A stretch of 64,000 nucleotides of DNA from Elusimicrobiota bacterium (lineage in GTDB: Bacteria > Elusimicrobiota > Elusimicrobia > UBA1565 > UBA9628): positions 124,001 through 188,000 of the forward strand of contig JACRDQ010000036.1 of NCBI GenBank assembly GCA_016218545.1, given 5' to 3'. The translations under genes and the position numbers were made by a program. The notes under the pieces were generated by a model. That model had not been told where the DNA came from. It ran no database searches and was given only the letters and a program-made list of their open reading frames with translations. Positions 8,182 through 15,987 of this stretch are shown here, one piece after another (positions within the stretch are counted from its first letter, which is position 1; each line of letters begins with the position of its first letter).

Positions 8182-9561
8182 TCATACCGGCTCCGGCATC
8201 ATCTTGGCGGTGAAGTGGGTCAGCCTCTGCGAGCCCTCGATGAGGCGCATGGGAGGCAGCCGGTCCCTTCGCTTGGCGATGTCGGCGAAGACCTCGATGA
8301 CGAAGTCGATGTGGCTCTGGGTGTAGACGCGCCGCGGGATCGCCAGCCGCACCAGCTCCATGGGCGCGGGCACGAACTTCCCGTTCTCGGTCTTGCCGAA
8401 CATGAGCGAGCCGATCTCGACGGCGCGGATGCCGGCGGTCCGGTAGAGCTCGCAGACCAGGCTCTGGCCGGGATAGCCCTCGGGCTTGATATGGGGCAGG
8501 AACTTCCTGGCGTTGACGTAGACCGCGTGCCCTCCCGGGGGCTCTACGATCGGCACGCCCGCCTTGCGCAGGCCCTCGGCCAGGTACTCGATGGAACGGA
8601 TGCGGTAGGTGAGGTACTCTTCGTCGAGGACCTCGGTCAGCCCCCGCGCGATGGCCTCGAGGTCGCGTCCGGCCAGGCCGCCATAGGTCGGGAAGCCCTC
8701 CCCGAGGATGAGGATCTCCCGGGCGGCCTTGGCCCAGTCCGGGTCGTTGAGGGCCAGGAAGCCCCCGATGTTGGCGAAGGCGTCCTTCTTGGAGCTCATC
8801 ATGGCGCCCGAGCCGTAGGAGAAGATCTCCTGGGCGATGTCGGAGACCTTGCGCGAGGCGAAGCCGGGCTCCCGGCGCTTGATGAAGAAGGCGTTCTCCG
8901 CGAACCGGGCGCAGTCGATGATGACCGGGATGCCGTAGTGCCGGGCGATCCGCGAGGTCTCCCTCAGGTTGGCCATGGAGGCGGGCTGGCCTCCGAGGGA
9001 GTTGTTCGTCAGGGTCATCACGATCATCGGGATGTTCTGCTTGCCGATGCGGCGGATGGCGTCCTCAAGCGCCTTGAGGTCGATGTCCCCCTTGAAATCG
9101 GCCGGCGTGTCGAAGTCGAGCGCCCCCGGGGCCGGCAGGTCGAGGGCCACGCACCCCGACGCCTCGGCGTTGGCCCGGGTGGTGTCGAAGTGGGAGTTGG
9201 AGAGGATGGTCTTGCCCGGGCCGCCCACGACGCTGAAGAGGATCCGCTCCGCCGCCCTGCCCTGGTGCACCGGCATGATGTGCCTGTACCCGGTCAGACG
9301 GCGCACCGCGGCCTCGAAGGTGAAGAAGCTGCGGGCGCCGGCATAGGACTCGTCGCCCCTCATCACGCAGGCCCACTGCTCGGCCGACATGGCGGAGGTC
9401 CCGGAGTCGGTCAGCAGGTCGACGAGCACCTTGTCGGCGGGGATGGCGAAGATGTTGTAGCAGGCCTCCCGCAGGACGGCCTCCCGCTCAGGGAGCGTGG
9501 TGAAGCCCAGGGGCTCCACGGTCTTGATCTTGAACGGCTCGATGATGGTCTTCCAGGACAT
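8182..9561 (-). CDS. tnaA: Tryptophanase
   Basis: A 459-residue pyridoxal-phosphate beta-eliminating lyase, close to the 471 residues of the Escherichia coli enzyme, converting L-tryptophan to indole, pyruvate and ammonia. Family motifs: LLTDSGT, MRGDESYAG, HQGRAAE, CARFAENAFFIK, the PLP lysine in MSSKKD, and EGFPTYGGLAGRD. The segment AGIRAVEIGS matches tryptophanase; tyrosine phenol-lyase has a different residue set there with an arginine that binds the phenol, so tryptophan is the better substrate call. The 76-bp upstream gap has no recognisable TnaC leader. It is divergent from the isomerase gene at 9638. Confidence 0.9.
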   Translation of the reverse strand: MSWKTIIEPFKIKTVEPLGFTTLPEREAVLREACYNIFAIPADKVLVDLLTDSGTSAMSAEQWACVMRGDESYAGARSFFTFEAAVRRLTGYRHIMPVHQGRAAERILFSVVGGPGKTILSNSHFDTTRANAEASGCVALDLPAPGALDFDTPADFKGDIDLKALEDAIRRIGKQNIPMIVMTLTNNSLGGQPASMANLRETSRIARHYGIPVIIDCARFAENAFFIKRREPGFASRKVSDIAQEIFSYGSGAMMSSKKDAFANIGGFLALNDPDWAKAAREILILGEGFPTYGGLAGRDLEAIARGLTEVLDEEYLTYRIRSIEYLAEGLRKAGVPIVEPPGGHAVYVNARKFLPHIKPEGYPGQSLVCELYRTAGIRAVEIGSLMFGKTENGKFVPAPMELVRLAIPRRVYTQSHIDFVIEVFADIAKRRDRLPPMRLIEGSQRLTHFTAKMMPEPV

Positions 9562-9637
9562 GTGGCTTGCGATGACGGACGATGGTGCTAGCTGCCTGCG
9601 TATTTTATATTATTTCCAAAATACCAGCGAGGTGAAT

Positions 9638-10522
9638 ATGCTCACACGACTCTTCGTCGCCCTTCTTCTGGCCGTATCCGTGACGCCGGCCTACGCCGCC
9701 GACGCCGCGGACCCTGAGATCGTCAAGGTCAACGGCGCCTCGATCCGCCAGTCCGAGTTCCAGGACAAGCTCCTGCAGGACTACGGCCAGGTGGTCATGG
9801 AGAACATGATCAACCGGCTGCTGCTCATCCAGGAGGCCAAAGCCAGGAAGATCACGGCGACCGGCGCCGAGATCGAGAAGCGCCTGACCGCCGTGAAGGG
9901 CCAGTTCCCCAACGACGAGGCGCTCTCCGAGCACCTCAAGAGGACCGGGGAGTCCCTCGAGTCCCTGCGGATGGACATCGCCAACCAGATCGCCATCGAG
10001 AAGCTCGTCACCCAGGCCGCGGACATCAAGGTCACCGACAAGGAAGTCCGGGAGGCCTTCGAGAAGAACAAGAACGGCCTCGCCGTCCCCCCGACCCGCC
10101 ACCTGCGCGTCATGTGGCTCAAGACCAAAGCCGAGGCCGAGGAGGTCGCCGGCAAGGTCAAGGCCGGCGGCGACTGGGACGCGCTCGCCAACGAGCGGAA
10201 CGTCGCCCCGAGCAAGAAGTTCGTGCCCACCGGCGACTACGGGTTCCGCGCGCAGGCCGAGCTCCCGCCCGAGATCGGCAAGCCCGCCTTCTCCATGAAG
10301 GTCGGCGAGACCAAGGCCGTGGAGAGCAAGGCCGGCCACCACGTCATCCAGGTCGTCGAGGCGCGGGCTGGCCAGGCCCCGGACTTCGAGAAGCTCAAGG
10401 GCAACCTCAAGGAGGCGGTCCTAGGCAAGAAGCTCCAGGCCGTCCTGCCGGACGTGGTCAAGGGTCTCCGCGAGAAGGCGGATATCCAGCTCCTCGGCCC
10501 GCAGAAGGGCAAGAAGCTCTAG
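9638..10522 (+). CDS. Secreted PpiC/SurA-type peptidyl-prolyl isomerase
   Basis: A 294-residue periplasmic foldase. It has a signal peptide (1-21, cut after AYA), a SurA-like N-terminal helical region with a short VNGASIRQSEF strand, and a parvulin domain (about 155-250) with TRHLRVMWLKTK, GDYGF and HHVIQVVEA. The domain is short and partly degenerate, so it may act more as a chaperone than as an isomerase. An in-frame upstream start at 9497 lies antisense to tryptophanase; the ATG at 9638, after GAGGTG, is preferred because it begins the signal peptide. An AT-rich stretch at 9601-9625 probably carries its promoter. Confidence 0.85.
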   Translation: MLTRLFVALLLAVSVTPAYAADAADPEIVKVNGASIRQSEFQDKLLQDYGQVVMENMINRLLLIQEAKARKITATGAEIEKRLTAVKGQFPNDEALSEHLKRTGESLESLRMDIANQIAIEKLVTQAADIKVTDKEVREAFEKNKNGLAVPPTRHLRVMWLKTKAEAEEVAGKVKAGGDWDALANERNVAPSKKFVPTGDYGFRAQAELPPEIGKPAFSMKVGETKAVESKAGHHVIQVVEARAGQAPDFEKLKGNLKEAVLGKKLQAVLPDVVKGLREKADIQLLGPQKGKKL

Positions 10523-10523
10523 C

Positions 10524-11027
10524 CTAACGGCCGGCTGCGCCGGCCGCTGCGAAGAGGAACCTCGAGAGCCGGTTGAGGTAGGCCACGGCCTGCGCCGGGG
10601 CATCCAGCGCCACTACGGACCGCTCCGCCCTGCGGCTGACCGCGCGCGCCAGGTGCAGGAACGCGGCCGGAGGCGGCCCCCCAGGAAGGACGAAGCCTTT
10701 CCGCGGGCCGGGCCGCGACTGGACCTCGAGCCGGTCCAAGGCGGCGGACAGGGCCGACAGCCTGGGAAGGTTCTCCGGGTCGTCGAGCGAGGCGACCACG
10801 CTCCCCAGGACGAAGAGGTCCTCCTGGATCTTGCGCAGGCCGCTCCTGAGGAGCTCCCAGCGCCGCGCAGCAGGCAGGAACGCGACCGCCACCCCGAGGC
10901 ACGACTGCAGCTCATCGAGGTCCCCGAGGGCCTGGACCGCCGGGTGGTCCTTGCGCACGCGGGGTCCCCGGAGCAGGGAGGTGGTGCCGGGGTCTCCGGC
11001 ATAGCGTCGCGTCCGCGGACCGGCCAT
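10524..11027 (-). CDS. PduO-type ATP:cob(I)alamin adenosyltransferase
   Basis: A 167-residue enzyme that makes adenosylcobalamin from ATP and cob(I)alamin. Family features are clear: AGDPGTTSLL (normally TGDxGxTxL), a GDLDELQSCLG helix, IQEDLFVLG, LPGG, LARAVSRRAER and YLNRLSRFLF. It is slightly shorter than usual (about 180-190) through a compact middle. It ends two bases from the isomerase stop on the other strand. No cobalamin riboswitch is evident upstream, where the STT3-like gene ends 24 bases away, and no B12-dependent enzyme is in the window. Confidence 0.9.
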   Translation of the reverse strand: MAGPRTRRYAGDPGTTSLLRGPRVRKDHPAVQALGDLDELQSCLGVAVAFLPAARRWELLRSGLRKIQEDLFVLGSVVASLDDPENLPRLSALSAALDRLEVQSRPGPRKGFVLPGGPPPAAFLHLARAVSRRAERSVVALDAPAQAVAYLNRLSRFLFAAAGAAGR

Positions 11028-11051
11028 GGCCAGATTGTGGCAAAACCAGGA

Positions 11052-13178
11052 CTATGGGACAAGGGCGGACGGACGGCCCGAGACCCGGTCGAGCTCCTCC
11101 CGGGTCGAGCTTCCCGAGGGCCACGCCGCCAGGGCGCGGCCGTAGGCTTCCAAAGCCGCTTCCCGCTGTCCCATCCGGGCCATGAGCCTTGCCCGGAAGA
11201 GCTCCAGGCGGTGGGTCTTCATCCGGGCGAGGACCCCGGCCACGTCGAGGGACAAGGTCCCGTCCTCGGAGACTTTCGGGGAGAAGCGGTCGAGGTCGTA
11301 GACGGGGTCTCCGGGCAGGGAGGAGGGACCCGAGGCGGCCGGGCCCTTGCCCACGGCGAAGACGCGGAACGCCGGGTTCTGGTAGACGAGGCCGAACCCT
11401 TTGAGCTTCTCCGGCCGGAAATGGAGCTTCACGGCGGCCGTGTCCAGGGTCAGGCGCGGCCCCCCGGCGCCGTAGCGCGCTCCATCCGCAGACTCGTCGA
11501 GCAGGTAGTCCGCTGCGTAGACGACGAGCCCGGCCCCGTGCTCCGCGCAGAAGCGCCCGAGTCCCTCTTCGCCGCCGTAGAGGGCGGCGAGGAAGCCGCG
11601 GATCTTATCCCTGCTCGCGCCGGACTCGGCCTTGGGGTTGAGGAGGACCGGAGCGCCGGCGTAGGCCAGGATCTGGCCGGAGATGCCGAAATGGGCCAGC
11701 ACGGGACGGCCCGCGCCTCGCTCCTTGAGCCACCTCAGCAGGCCCCGCTCGTCCGCCAGGGAGACCGTGGGCCTCTCCTCGCCCGGCATGAGGGGAGCCA
11801 CGAGGAGCATGAAGGGGTTGAGCCTCGAGTAGGGGGCCGAGGTCCTCAAACCCTCAGCCGCGGCGACCAGGGCCAGGCCCGCCAGGACCGCGGCCCTGAG
11901 CCGTGAACCCTGGGGGAAGCGCAGCCTGGCCGAGGCCAGGCAGAGGAAGAAGGCGGCAAAAGGCGCGATCCTCGTCATGGCCGCGGTCCCGGCAGCGCTG
12001 AGGACCAGGAGCGCGTCTGCGAGGACCGGGCCTGCCGAGGCCGGCTCCGTAGCCGCGGAGCCGCGCCGCAGGCCGAGGACCAGCCTCGGCAGAAGCACGA
12101 GGACCAGGGGGACGAAGTTGAAGACGAGGAACCCCGCGCTCGGGGAGTCGAAGGGACCCATCCAGAGCAGGCGGCTCTCCGGATGCAGCATGCCCGGGTC
12201 CGCGGGCTTGGAGAGCAGGAACCGCGCCTTGTCCCAGAGGAGACGGTAGGCGTGCCCGTAGGAAGCGCCTTCCACCGAGGCCTGGCCCGCGACCGCGAAG
12301 AGCGCGGCTCCCGCGAGCAGGGCCGCTCCGGCGGCCTTGGGCCCGCGCCAGACCCACGCGGCCAGGACCCAGCCCGCGATGAGGGTGGGCGAGACCGCGA
12401 ACCTCGTCTCCCTCAGGACCGGGAACGCCAGGCCCGCGACGAGCGCGCAGCCGGACAGGACCGCGAGGCTCTTGAGCATGGCTCCCCGCCTGGCCGCGTC
12501 GCCCCGGACCCTCCAGGCGGCCCACCCCGCGGCGGCGAAGAACGCGGCCAGGTAGAAGCGCGTCACGTGCCAGGACCCCAGGGCCAGGGCCATGAGGAGC
12601 CCGGCGGCCAGGGCCCAACGCCCGCGGCCAAGAGCCGCGGGCTCGAGCGACGCGCAGAAGCACGCGAAGCTCCAGAAGATGAGGGGCAGGCCCAGGCATT
12701 GGAAGGTGTAGGAGCCGATGAAGTCCCCGGTCGCGGCCCACGAAGCGCCGTAGACCCAGGCGCACGCCATGGCCAGCCCGGCGTCGGAGGTGAGCTTGAG
12801 GGCCGCCAGATAGAGGGCCGCGATCGAGAGGCTCGAGACCACCGCCACCCAAAGGATGACGAACATCCTGAAATCGAGGGGCGTGCGGAGCGGCCAGGCC
12901 CTCCAGGTCCAGCCCGTGAGGCGCTCCATGAGCATGGTGAGCTCCCGGGAGGTCCGGATCCCCTCGGGATACTGGGCGAGGCGGTCGACCTCGGGGACCT
13001 CTTCCCCCCGGGCCGTCATGAGGGCGTAGCGGTACTGGAGGGCGCTCTCGACCTTGAAGTAGCCCAGGTCGTCGCCCGGCGCGAACCGGGGCAGGCCCAC
13101 GGAGTGCTTGACCTTGAAGTGGACGCTCAGCATGACCAGAGCGGCCAGGCACATGACCTGAGCCCAGGCGTTCCTCAC
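11052..13178 (-). CDS. STT3/PglB-like multispan membrane protein
   Basis: A 708-residue protein with about 11-13 hydrophobic segments in the first 440 residues and a soluble C-terminal part. The first loop (GDDLGYFKVESALQYRYAL, then PEGIRTSRE) resembles the acidic catalytic loop of GT-C oligosaccharyltransferases. After the membrane region, LLRWLKERGAGRPVLAHFG aligns with the STT3 stretch that normally contains WWDYG, but that motif is absent. A tetratricopeptide-like segment closes the protein. The start is GTG at 13178 after a GAGG site. It could be an oligosaccharyltransferase relative or another GT-C sugar transferase; the activity is not established. Confidence 0.55.
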   Translation of the reverse strand: MRNAWAQVMCLAALVMLSVHFKVKHSVGLPRFAPGDDLGYFKVESALQYRYALMTARGEEVPEVDRLAQYPEGIRTSRELTMLMERLTGWTWRAWPLRTPLDFRMFVILWVAVVSSLSIAALYLAALKLTSDAGLAMACAWVYGASWAATGDFIGSYTFQCLGLPLIFWSFACFCASLEPAALGRGRWALAAGLLMALALGSWHVTRFYLAAFFAAAGWAAWRVRGDAARRGAMLKSLAVLSGCALVAGLAFPVLRETRFAVSPTLIAGWVLAAWVWRGPKAAGAALLAGAALFAVAGQASVEGASYGHAYRLLWDKARFLLSKPADPGMLHPESRLLWMGPFDSPSAGFLVFNFVPLVLVLLPRLVLGLRRGSAATEPASAGPVLADALLVLSAAGTAAMTRIAPFAAFFLCLASARLRFPQGSRLRAAVLAGLALVAAAEGLRTSAPYSRLNPFMLLVAPLMPGEERPTVSLADERGLLRWLKERGAGRPVLAHFGISGQILAYAGAPVLLNPKAESGASRDKIRGFLAALYGGEEGLGRFCAEHGAGLVVYAADYLLDESADGARYGAGGPRLTLDTAAVKLHFRPEKLKGFGLVYQNPAFRVFAVGKGPAASGPSSLPGDPVYDLDRFSPKVSEDGTLSLDVAGVLARMKTHRLELFRARLMARMGQREAALEAYGRALAAWPSGSSTREELDRVSGRPSALVP

Positions 13179-13248
13179 GCTTTCATGCCTCGTTGCCCGG
13201 CAGAGCCCATTTTTTGTAGAATCTTCCCCGTTGTCGTCCGGTCCGAAC

Positions 13249-13325
13249 GGCGTGTTCGTCTAGCGGCCTAGGACATCGCCCTCTCAAGGCGAAGATCACG
13301 GGTTCAAATCCCGTACACGCCACCA
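13249..13325 (+). tRNA. tRNA-Glu (anticodon CUC)
   Basis: Full cloverleaf: acceptor stem GGCGTGT/ACACGCC, anticodon stem TCGCC/GGCGA around loop CTCTCAA, T arm ACGGG-TTCAAAT-CCCGT, discriminator A, and an encoded CCA at 13323-13325. Its 3' half is the left attachment site of the island. The right copy of the repeat is followed by TTCT rather than CCA, so the present CCA comes from island DNA. Confidence 0.95.
13281..13322 (+). repeat. Left attachment repeat (attL), 42 bp
   Basis: From the first base of the anticodon loop to the discriminator base of tRNA-Glu, identical over 42 bp to 37347-37388, same orientation. Flanking bases differ on both sides, so these are the exact limits. Tyrosine recombinases commonly use this part of tRNA genes. 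Confidence 0.9.
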
Positions 13326-13353
13326 GCTTTCCCGGCCCGAATGGGTCGATTTC

Positions 13354-13406
13354 ACGACGGAGAACAGGCCGCTCGGCGGAGCGGAGGATTCTCCGTCGTT
13401 TTCTTT
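13354..13406 (+). terminator. Rho-independent terminator after tRNA-Glu
   Basis: An 11-bp perfect stem (13354-13364 with 13389-13399), an inner CCGCTC/GAGCGG hairpin in the loop, and a TTTTCTTT tail. It lies inside the island, so the island supplies the end of the tRNA transcript. Confidence 0.75.
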
Positions 13407-13456
13407 CCCCTTGCGACTGTGCCAGTTTTGTGCCATACTATTTCAGGCCCAGCCCC

Positions 13457-14950
13457 ATGAGAAAGCCCCTCTCCAAGCCGCGTCCGCCGACTCGTGCCGA
13501 GTTCGCCATGGCGCTCTCGGCCTGGGAAGGCCAGTTCCTGGAGTTCAAGGAGGCCCTTTCCGACTCCCTCGCCCGGGAGCTGACCGCCTTCGCCAATGCC
13601 GAGGGCGGCCGCATCTACCTCGGCGTAGCCGACGACAAGAGCGTCAAAGGCTGCCAGATCACGAACAAGCTCCTTTCCCGCATCCAGGACATGGCCCGCC
13701 ATTGCGACCCAGCCATCGAGATCGGGCTTGCCCCATTCGACTACCAGGGCCGGACCATCCTGATGGTAGAAGTTTTAGAAGGCGCGCGAAAGCCTTACGG
13801 CTGCTCCGAGGGCTATTTCCTGCGCACGGGCCCGAACAGCCAGAAGATGAGCCAGGATGAGCTTCTCCGCTTCGTGCGCAACCAGGGGCCGTCCTTCTTC
13901 GATGAAACGCCGTGCCGGGACTTCAAATACCCCTCGAATTTCAGCGTCCAAGCCTTCAAGAACTTCTTGAGGGCATCTAAGATCACGGCCGGCTCCATCT
14001 CACGGGAAGACCTCCTCGTCAATCTCGGGATCGCCAAACGCGGCAGACGGAACCTCGTCTTCACCAACGCCGGGGTCCTCTTCTTCGCCAAGCGGCCACA
14101 ACTCTTCCACCTCCAGTCACGGGTCACCTGCATCCTTTTCCAGGGAACGGCCAGGACCACGATCCTCGACCGCAAGGATTTCAGCGGCGTCCTCGCGGAC
14201 AATGTGGAAGCCGCCATGACCTTCCTGCACCAGCACCTTCCCCTGCGCTATGAGATCACCAGCCTCAAACGCAAGGAGATCCTGGCCGTCCCCGAGGCTG
14301 CTCTGCGCGAAGCCCTGCTCAATGCCGTCATCCACCGCGATTACTTCAGCAGCGGCGTGGTCATGGTCGAGATCCACCGGGACAAGGTCGAGATCGTCAA
14401 CCCCGGGGGTCTTGTCCCAGGCCTGAGCCTCGAGACCCTCGGAGGCCGGAGCCTGCCCCGCAATCCCCTCATCGCGGAGCTCTTCCTGCGCTCAGACGAG
14501 GTCGAGAAGGCCGGGACCGGCATCGGCCGCATCCGGGAAGCAGTCTCCGCTGCCGGGCTTGAGCCCCCAAGCTTCAAAACAGATTCCTTCTTCTCCGTTT
14601 CCTTCCCCTTGCCAGAGACGCCCGGGAATGTGCCGGCACGACTGGGTCCCGCGGAAGGGACCCAGTCGGGACCCAGTCGGGACCAAGTCACCGAACAAGT
14701 CGCCGGACAAGTCGCCGGACAAGTCACCGAACAAGTCAGAGCGATTCTCTCAGCGGCTCGAAAACCTTGCTCCAGCAAAGAACTCCAAGAGGTCATCGGC
14801 CTAAGAAGCCGCCCCCATTTCCAGACCTCCTATCTGGAGCCGATTTTGAAAGCCGGCTGGCTGGAGATGACAATCCCAGGCAAGCCCAACAGCCGCCTCC
14901 AGCGCTACCGAACCACCGCGGCAGGCAAAGCGAAGCTAGGCCGCCGATAG
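13457..14950 (+). CDS. AlbA_2-type ATP-binding transcriptional regulator
   Basis: About 497 residues. The N-terminal Schlafen/AlbA_2 domain has FLEFKEALSD, ELTAFANAEGGRIYLGV and RTGPNSQKM; the middle is an HATPase_c_4-like domain with ALREALLNAVIHRDY and EIVNPGGL; the C-terminus is a winged helix. Between them lies a QVTE/QVAG repeat tract typical of the family. These proteins are common on mobile elements and are usually called putative DNA-binding regulators; the target is unknown. The start is uncertain: ATG at 13457, or an in-frame GTG at 13430; neither has a strong ribosome site. Confidence 0.8.
   Translation: MRKPLSKPRPPTRAEFAMALSAWEGQFLEFKEALSDSLARELTAFANAEGGRIYLGVADDKSVKGCQITNKLLSRIQDMARHCDPAIEIGLAPFDYQGRTILMVEVLEGARKPYGCSEGYFLRTGPNSQKMSQDELLRFVRNQGPSFFDETPCRDFKYPSNFSVQAFKNFLRASKITAGSISREDLLVNLGIAKRGRRNLVFTNAGVLFFAKRPQLFHLQSRVTCILFQGTARTTILDRKDFSGVLADNVEAAMTFLHQHLPLRYEITSLKRKEILAVPEAALREALLNAVIHRDYFSSGVVMVEIHRDKVEIVNPGGLVPGLSLETLGGRSLPRNPLIAELFLRSDEVEKAGTGIGRIREAVSAAGLEPPSFKTDSFFSVSFPLPETPGNVPARLGPAEGTQSGPSRDQVTEQVAGQVAGQVTEQVRAILSAARKPCSSKELQEVIGLRSRPHFQTSYLEPILKAGWLEMTIPGKPNSRLQRYRTTAAGKAKLGRR
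14684..14738 (+). repeat. 12-bp tandem repeat in the AlbA-type gene
   Basis: Four and a half units beginning CAAGTCRCCGRA encode QVTE-QVAG-QVAG-QVTE-QV. Just upstream, GGGACCCAGTC is repeated, also in frame. Units of 12 bp keep the frame, so copy number can vary without breaking the gene. Confidence 0.85.
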
Positions 14951-14960
14951 GCCAGCGCCA

Positions 14961-15980
14961 ATGGCCCGCATCTACCAGCGCACCGGCAAGAAAGGCACCC
15001 TCTGGTACCTGGACTTCCAGGTGGATGGCCGCCGCGTTCGCAAGCGGGTCGGCAAGTCCAAGCGCCTGGCTGAACTCGCCCTGGCCGACATCGAGGTCAA
15101 GCTGGAGCGCAAAGAGGCGGGCTTCACGGCCAAGGACCGGGACCTCAAGGACTTCATCCGGGAGTACCTGGCCTACGCCAAGGGCAACAAGGCCCCGAAA
15201 TCCTTCGGCCGCGACGAGCTGACCCTCCGTCATTTCACGGACTTCATCAAGGCCGACAAGCTCGGAGCCGTGACCGCGCCCAAGCTCGAAGCCTACAAGA
15301 CCCACCGCAGAGAGCAGGGCGCCAAGCCCGCAACGCTCAACCGCGAGCTCAACACCATCAAGGCCATGTTCAACAAGGCCGTGGCCTGGGGCGCCCTTCC
15401 CGCCAGCCCGGCCCGGTCAGTCCAGAAGTTCCGCGAGCCCCGAAAGCCGGTCCGCTACCTCTCAAGGGAGGAAATCAGGGTGGTCCTGGCCGCGGCAAAC
15501 GACAGGCTGGCCCGGGTCATCGAGACCTTCCTCCACACGGGCCTTCGGCGCGATGAGTTGGTCCACCTGACTTGGCAGGACGTGGATTTCAAGAACAAGG
15601 TGGTCTCTGTCCAAGCCAAGGACGACTGGCATCCCAAGGACTACGAGGCCCGGCACATCCCCATGACCGACCGCCTGCTCCAAGTCCTACAGGCCGTGCC
15701 CAAGCGCAGCGACTCCTTCGTGTTCACCAACAGCGAGAGCCAACCCTTGAACGGAGACGTCCTGACCCACGACTTCATCAAGCTGGTCAAGGGCTCAGGC
15801 ATCAAGCACGCCTCCATCCACACCCTGCGCCATACCTTCGCCAGCCACTTGGTCATGAGCGGCGCGGACCTATACACTGTTCAGAAGCTTCTCGGCCACT
15901 CCAGCATCAAGACCACGGAGATCTACGCCCATTTGGCCCCGGACTACCTCCGCTCAGCCATTGAGAAGCTGCATTACTGA
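14961..15980 (+). CDS. Tyrosine recombinase (island integrase)
   Basis: 339 residues. An N-terminal arm-binding region (FQVDGRRVRKRVG), a SAM-like core-binding domain (about 63-155) and a catalytic domain (about 165-339) are present. Catalytic residues are all visible: Arg196 in TGLRRDE, Lys226 in HPKDYE, His287 and Arg290 in HTLRH, His313 in LGHSS, and Tyr322 in TEIYAHL. It probably catalyses recombination between attP and the 3' half of tRNA-Glu. Its position just inside the left repeat is typical of tRNA-integrating elements. No excisionase is recognised nearby; the MerR-like protein at 18929 is a possible candidate. Confidence 0.9.
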   Translation: MARIYQRTGKKGTLWYLDFQVDGRRVRKRVGKSKRLAELALADIEVKLERKEAGFTAKDRDLKDFIREYLAYAKGNKAPKSFGRDELTLRHFTDFIKADKLGAVTAPKLEAYKTHRREQGAKPATLNRELNTIKAMFNKAVAWGALPASPARSVQKFREPRKPVRYLSREEIRVVLAAANDRLARVIETFLHTGLRRDELVHLTWQDVDFKNKVVSVQAKDDWHPKDYEARHIPMTDRLLQVLQAVPKRSDSFVFTNSESQPLNGDVLTHDFIKLVKGSGIKHASIHTLRHTFASHLVMSGADLYTVQKLLGHSSIKTTEIYAHLAPDYLRSAIEKLHY

Positions 15981-15987
15981 GCTGCGA

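Noticed and set aside
9562..9637. TnaC-type leader peptide before tryptophanase
   Set aside because: The gap is only 76 bp and has no short ORF with the expected Trp and Pro residues.
10530..10552. Terminator between the isomerase and adenosyltransferase genes
   Set aside because: A GC-rich hairpin exists, but it lies inside the end of the adenosyltransferase reading frame and has no T-tract.
11028..11051. Cobalamin riboswitch before the adenosyltransferase
   Set aside because: The gap is 24 bases, far too short.
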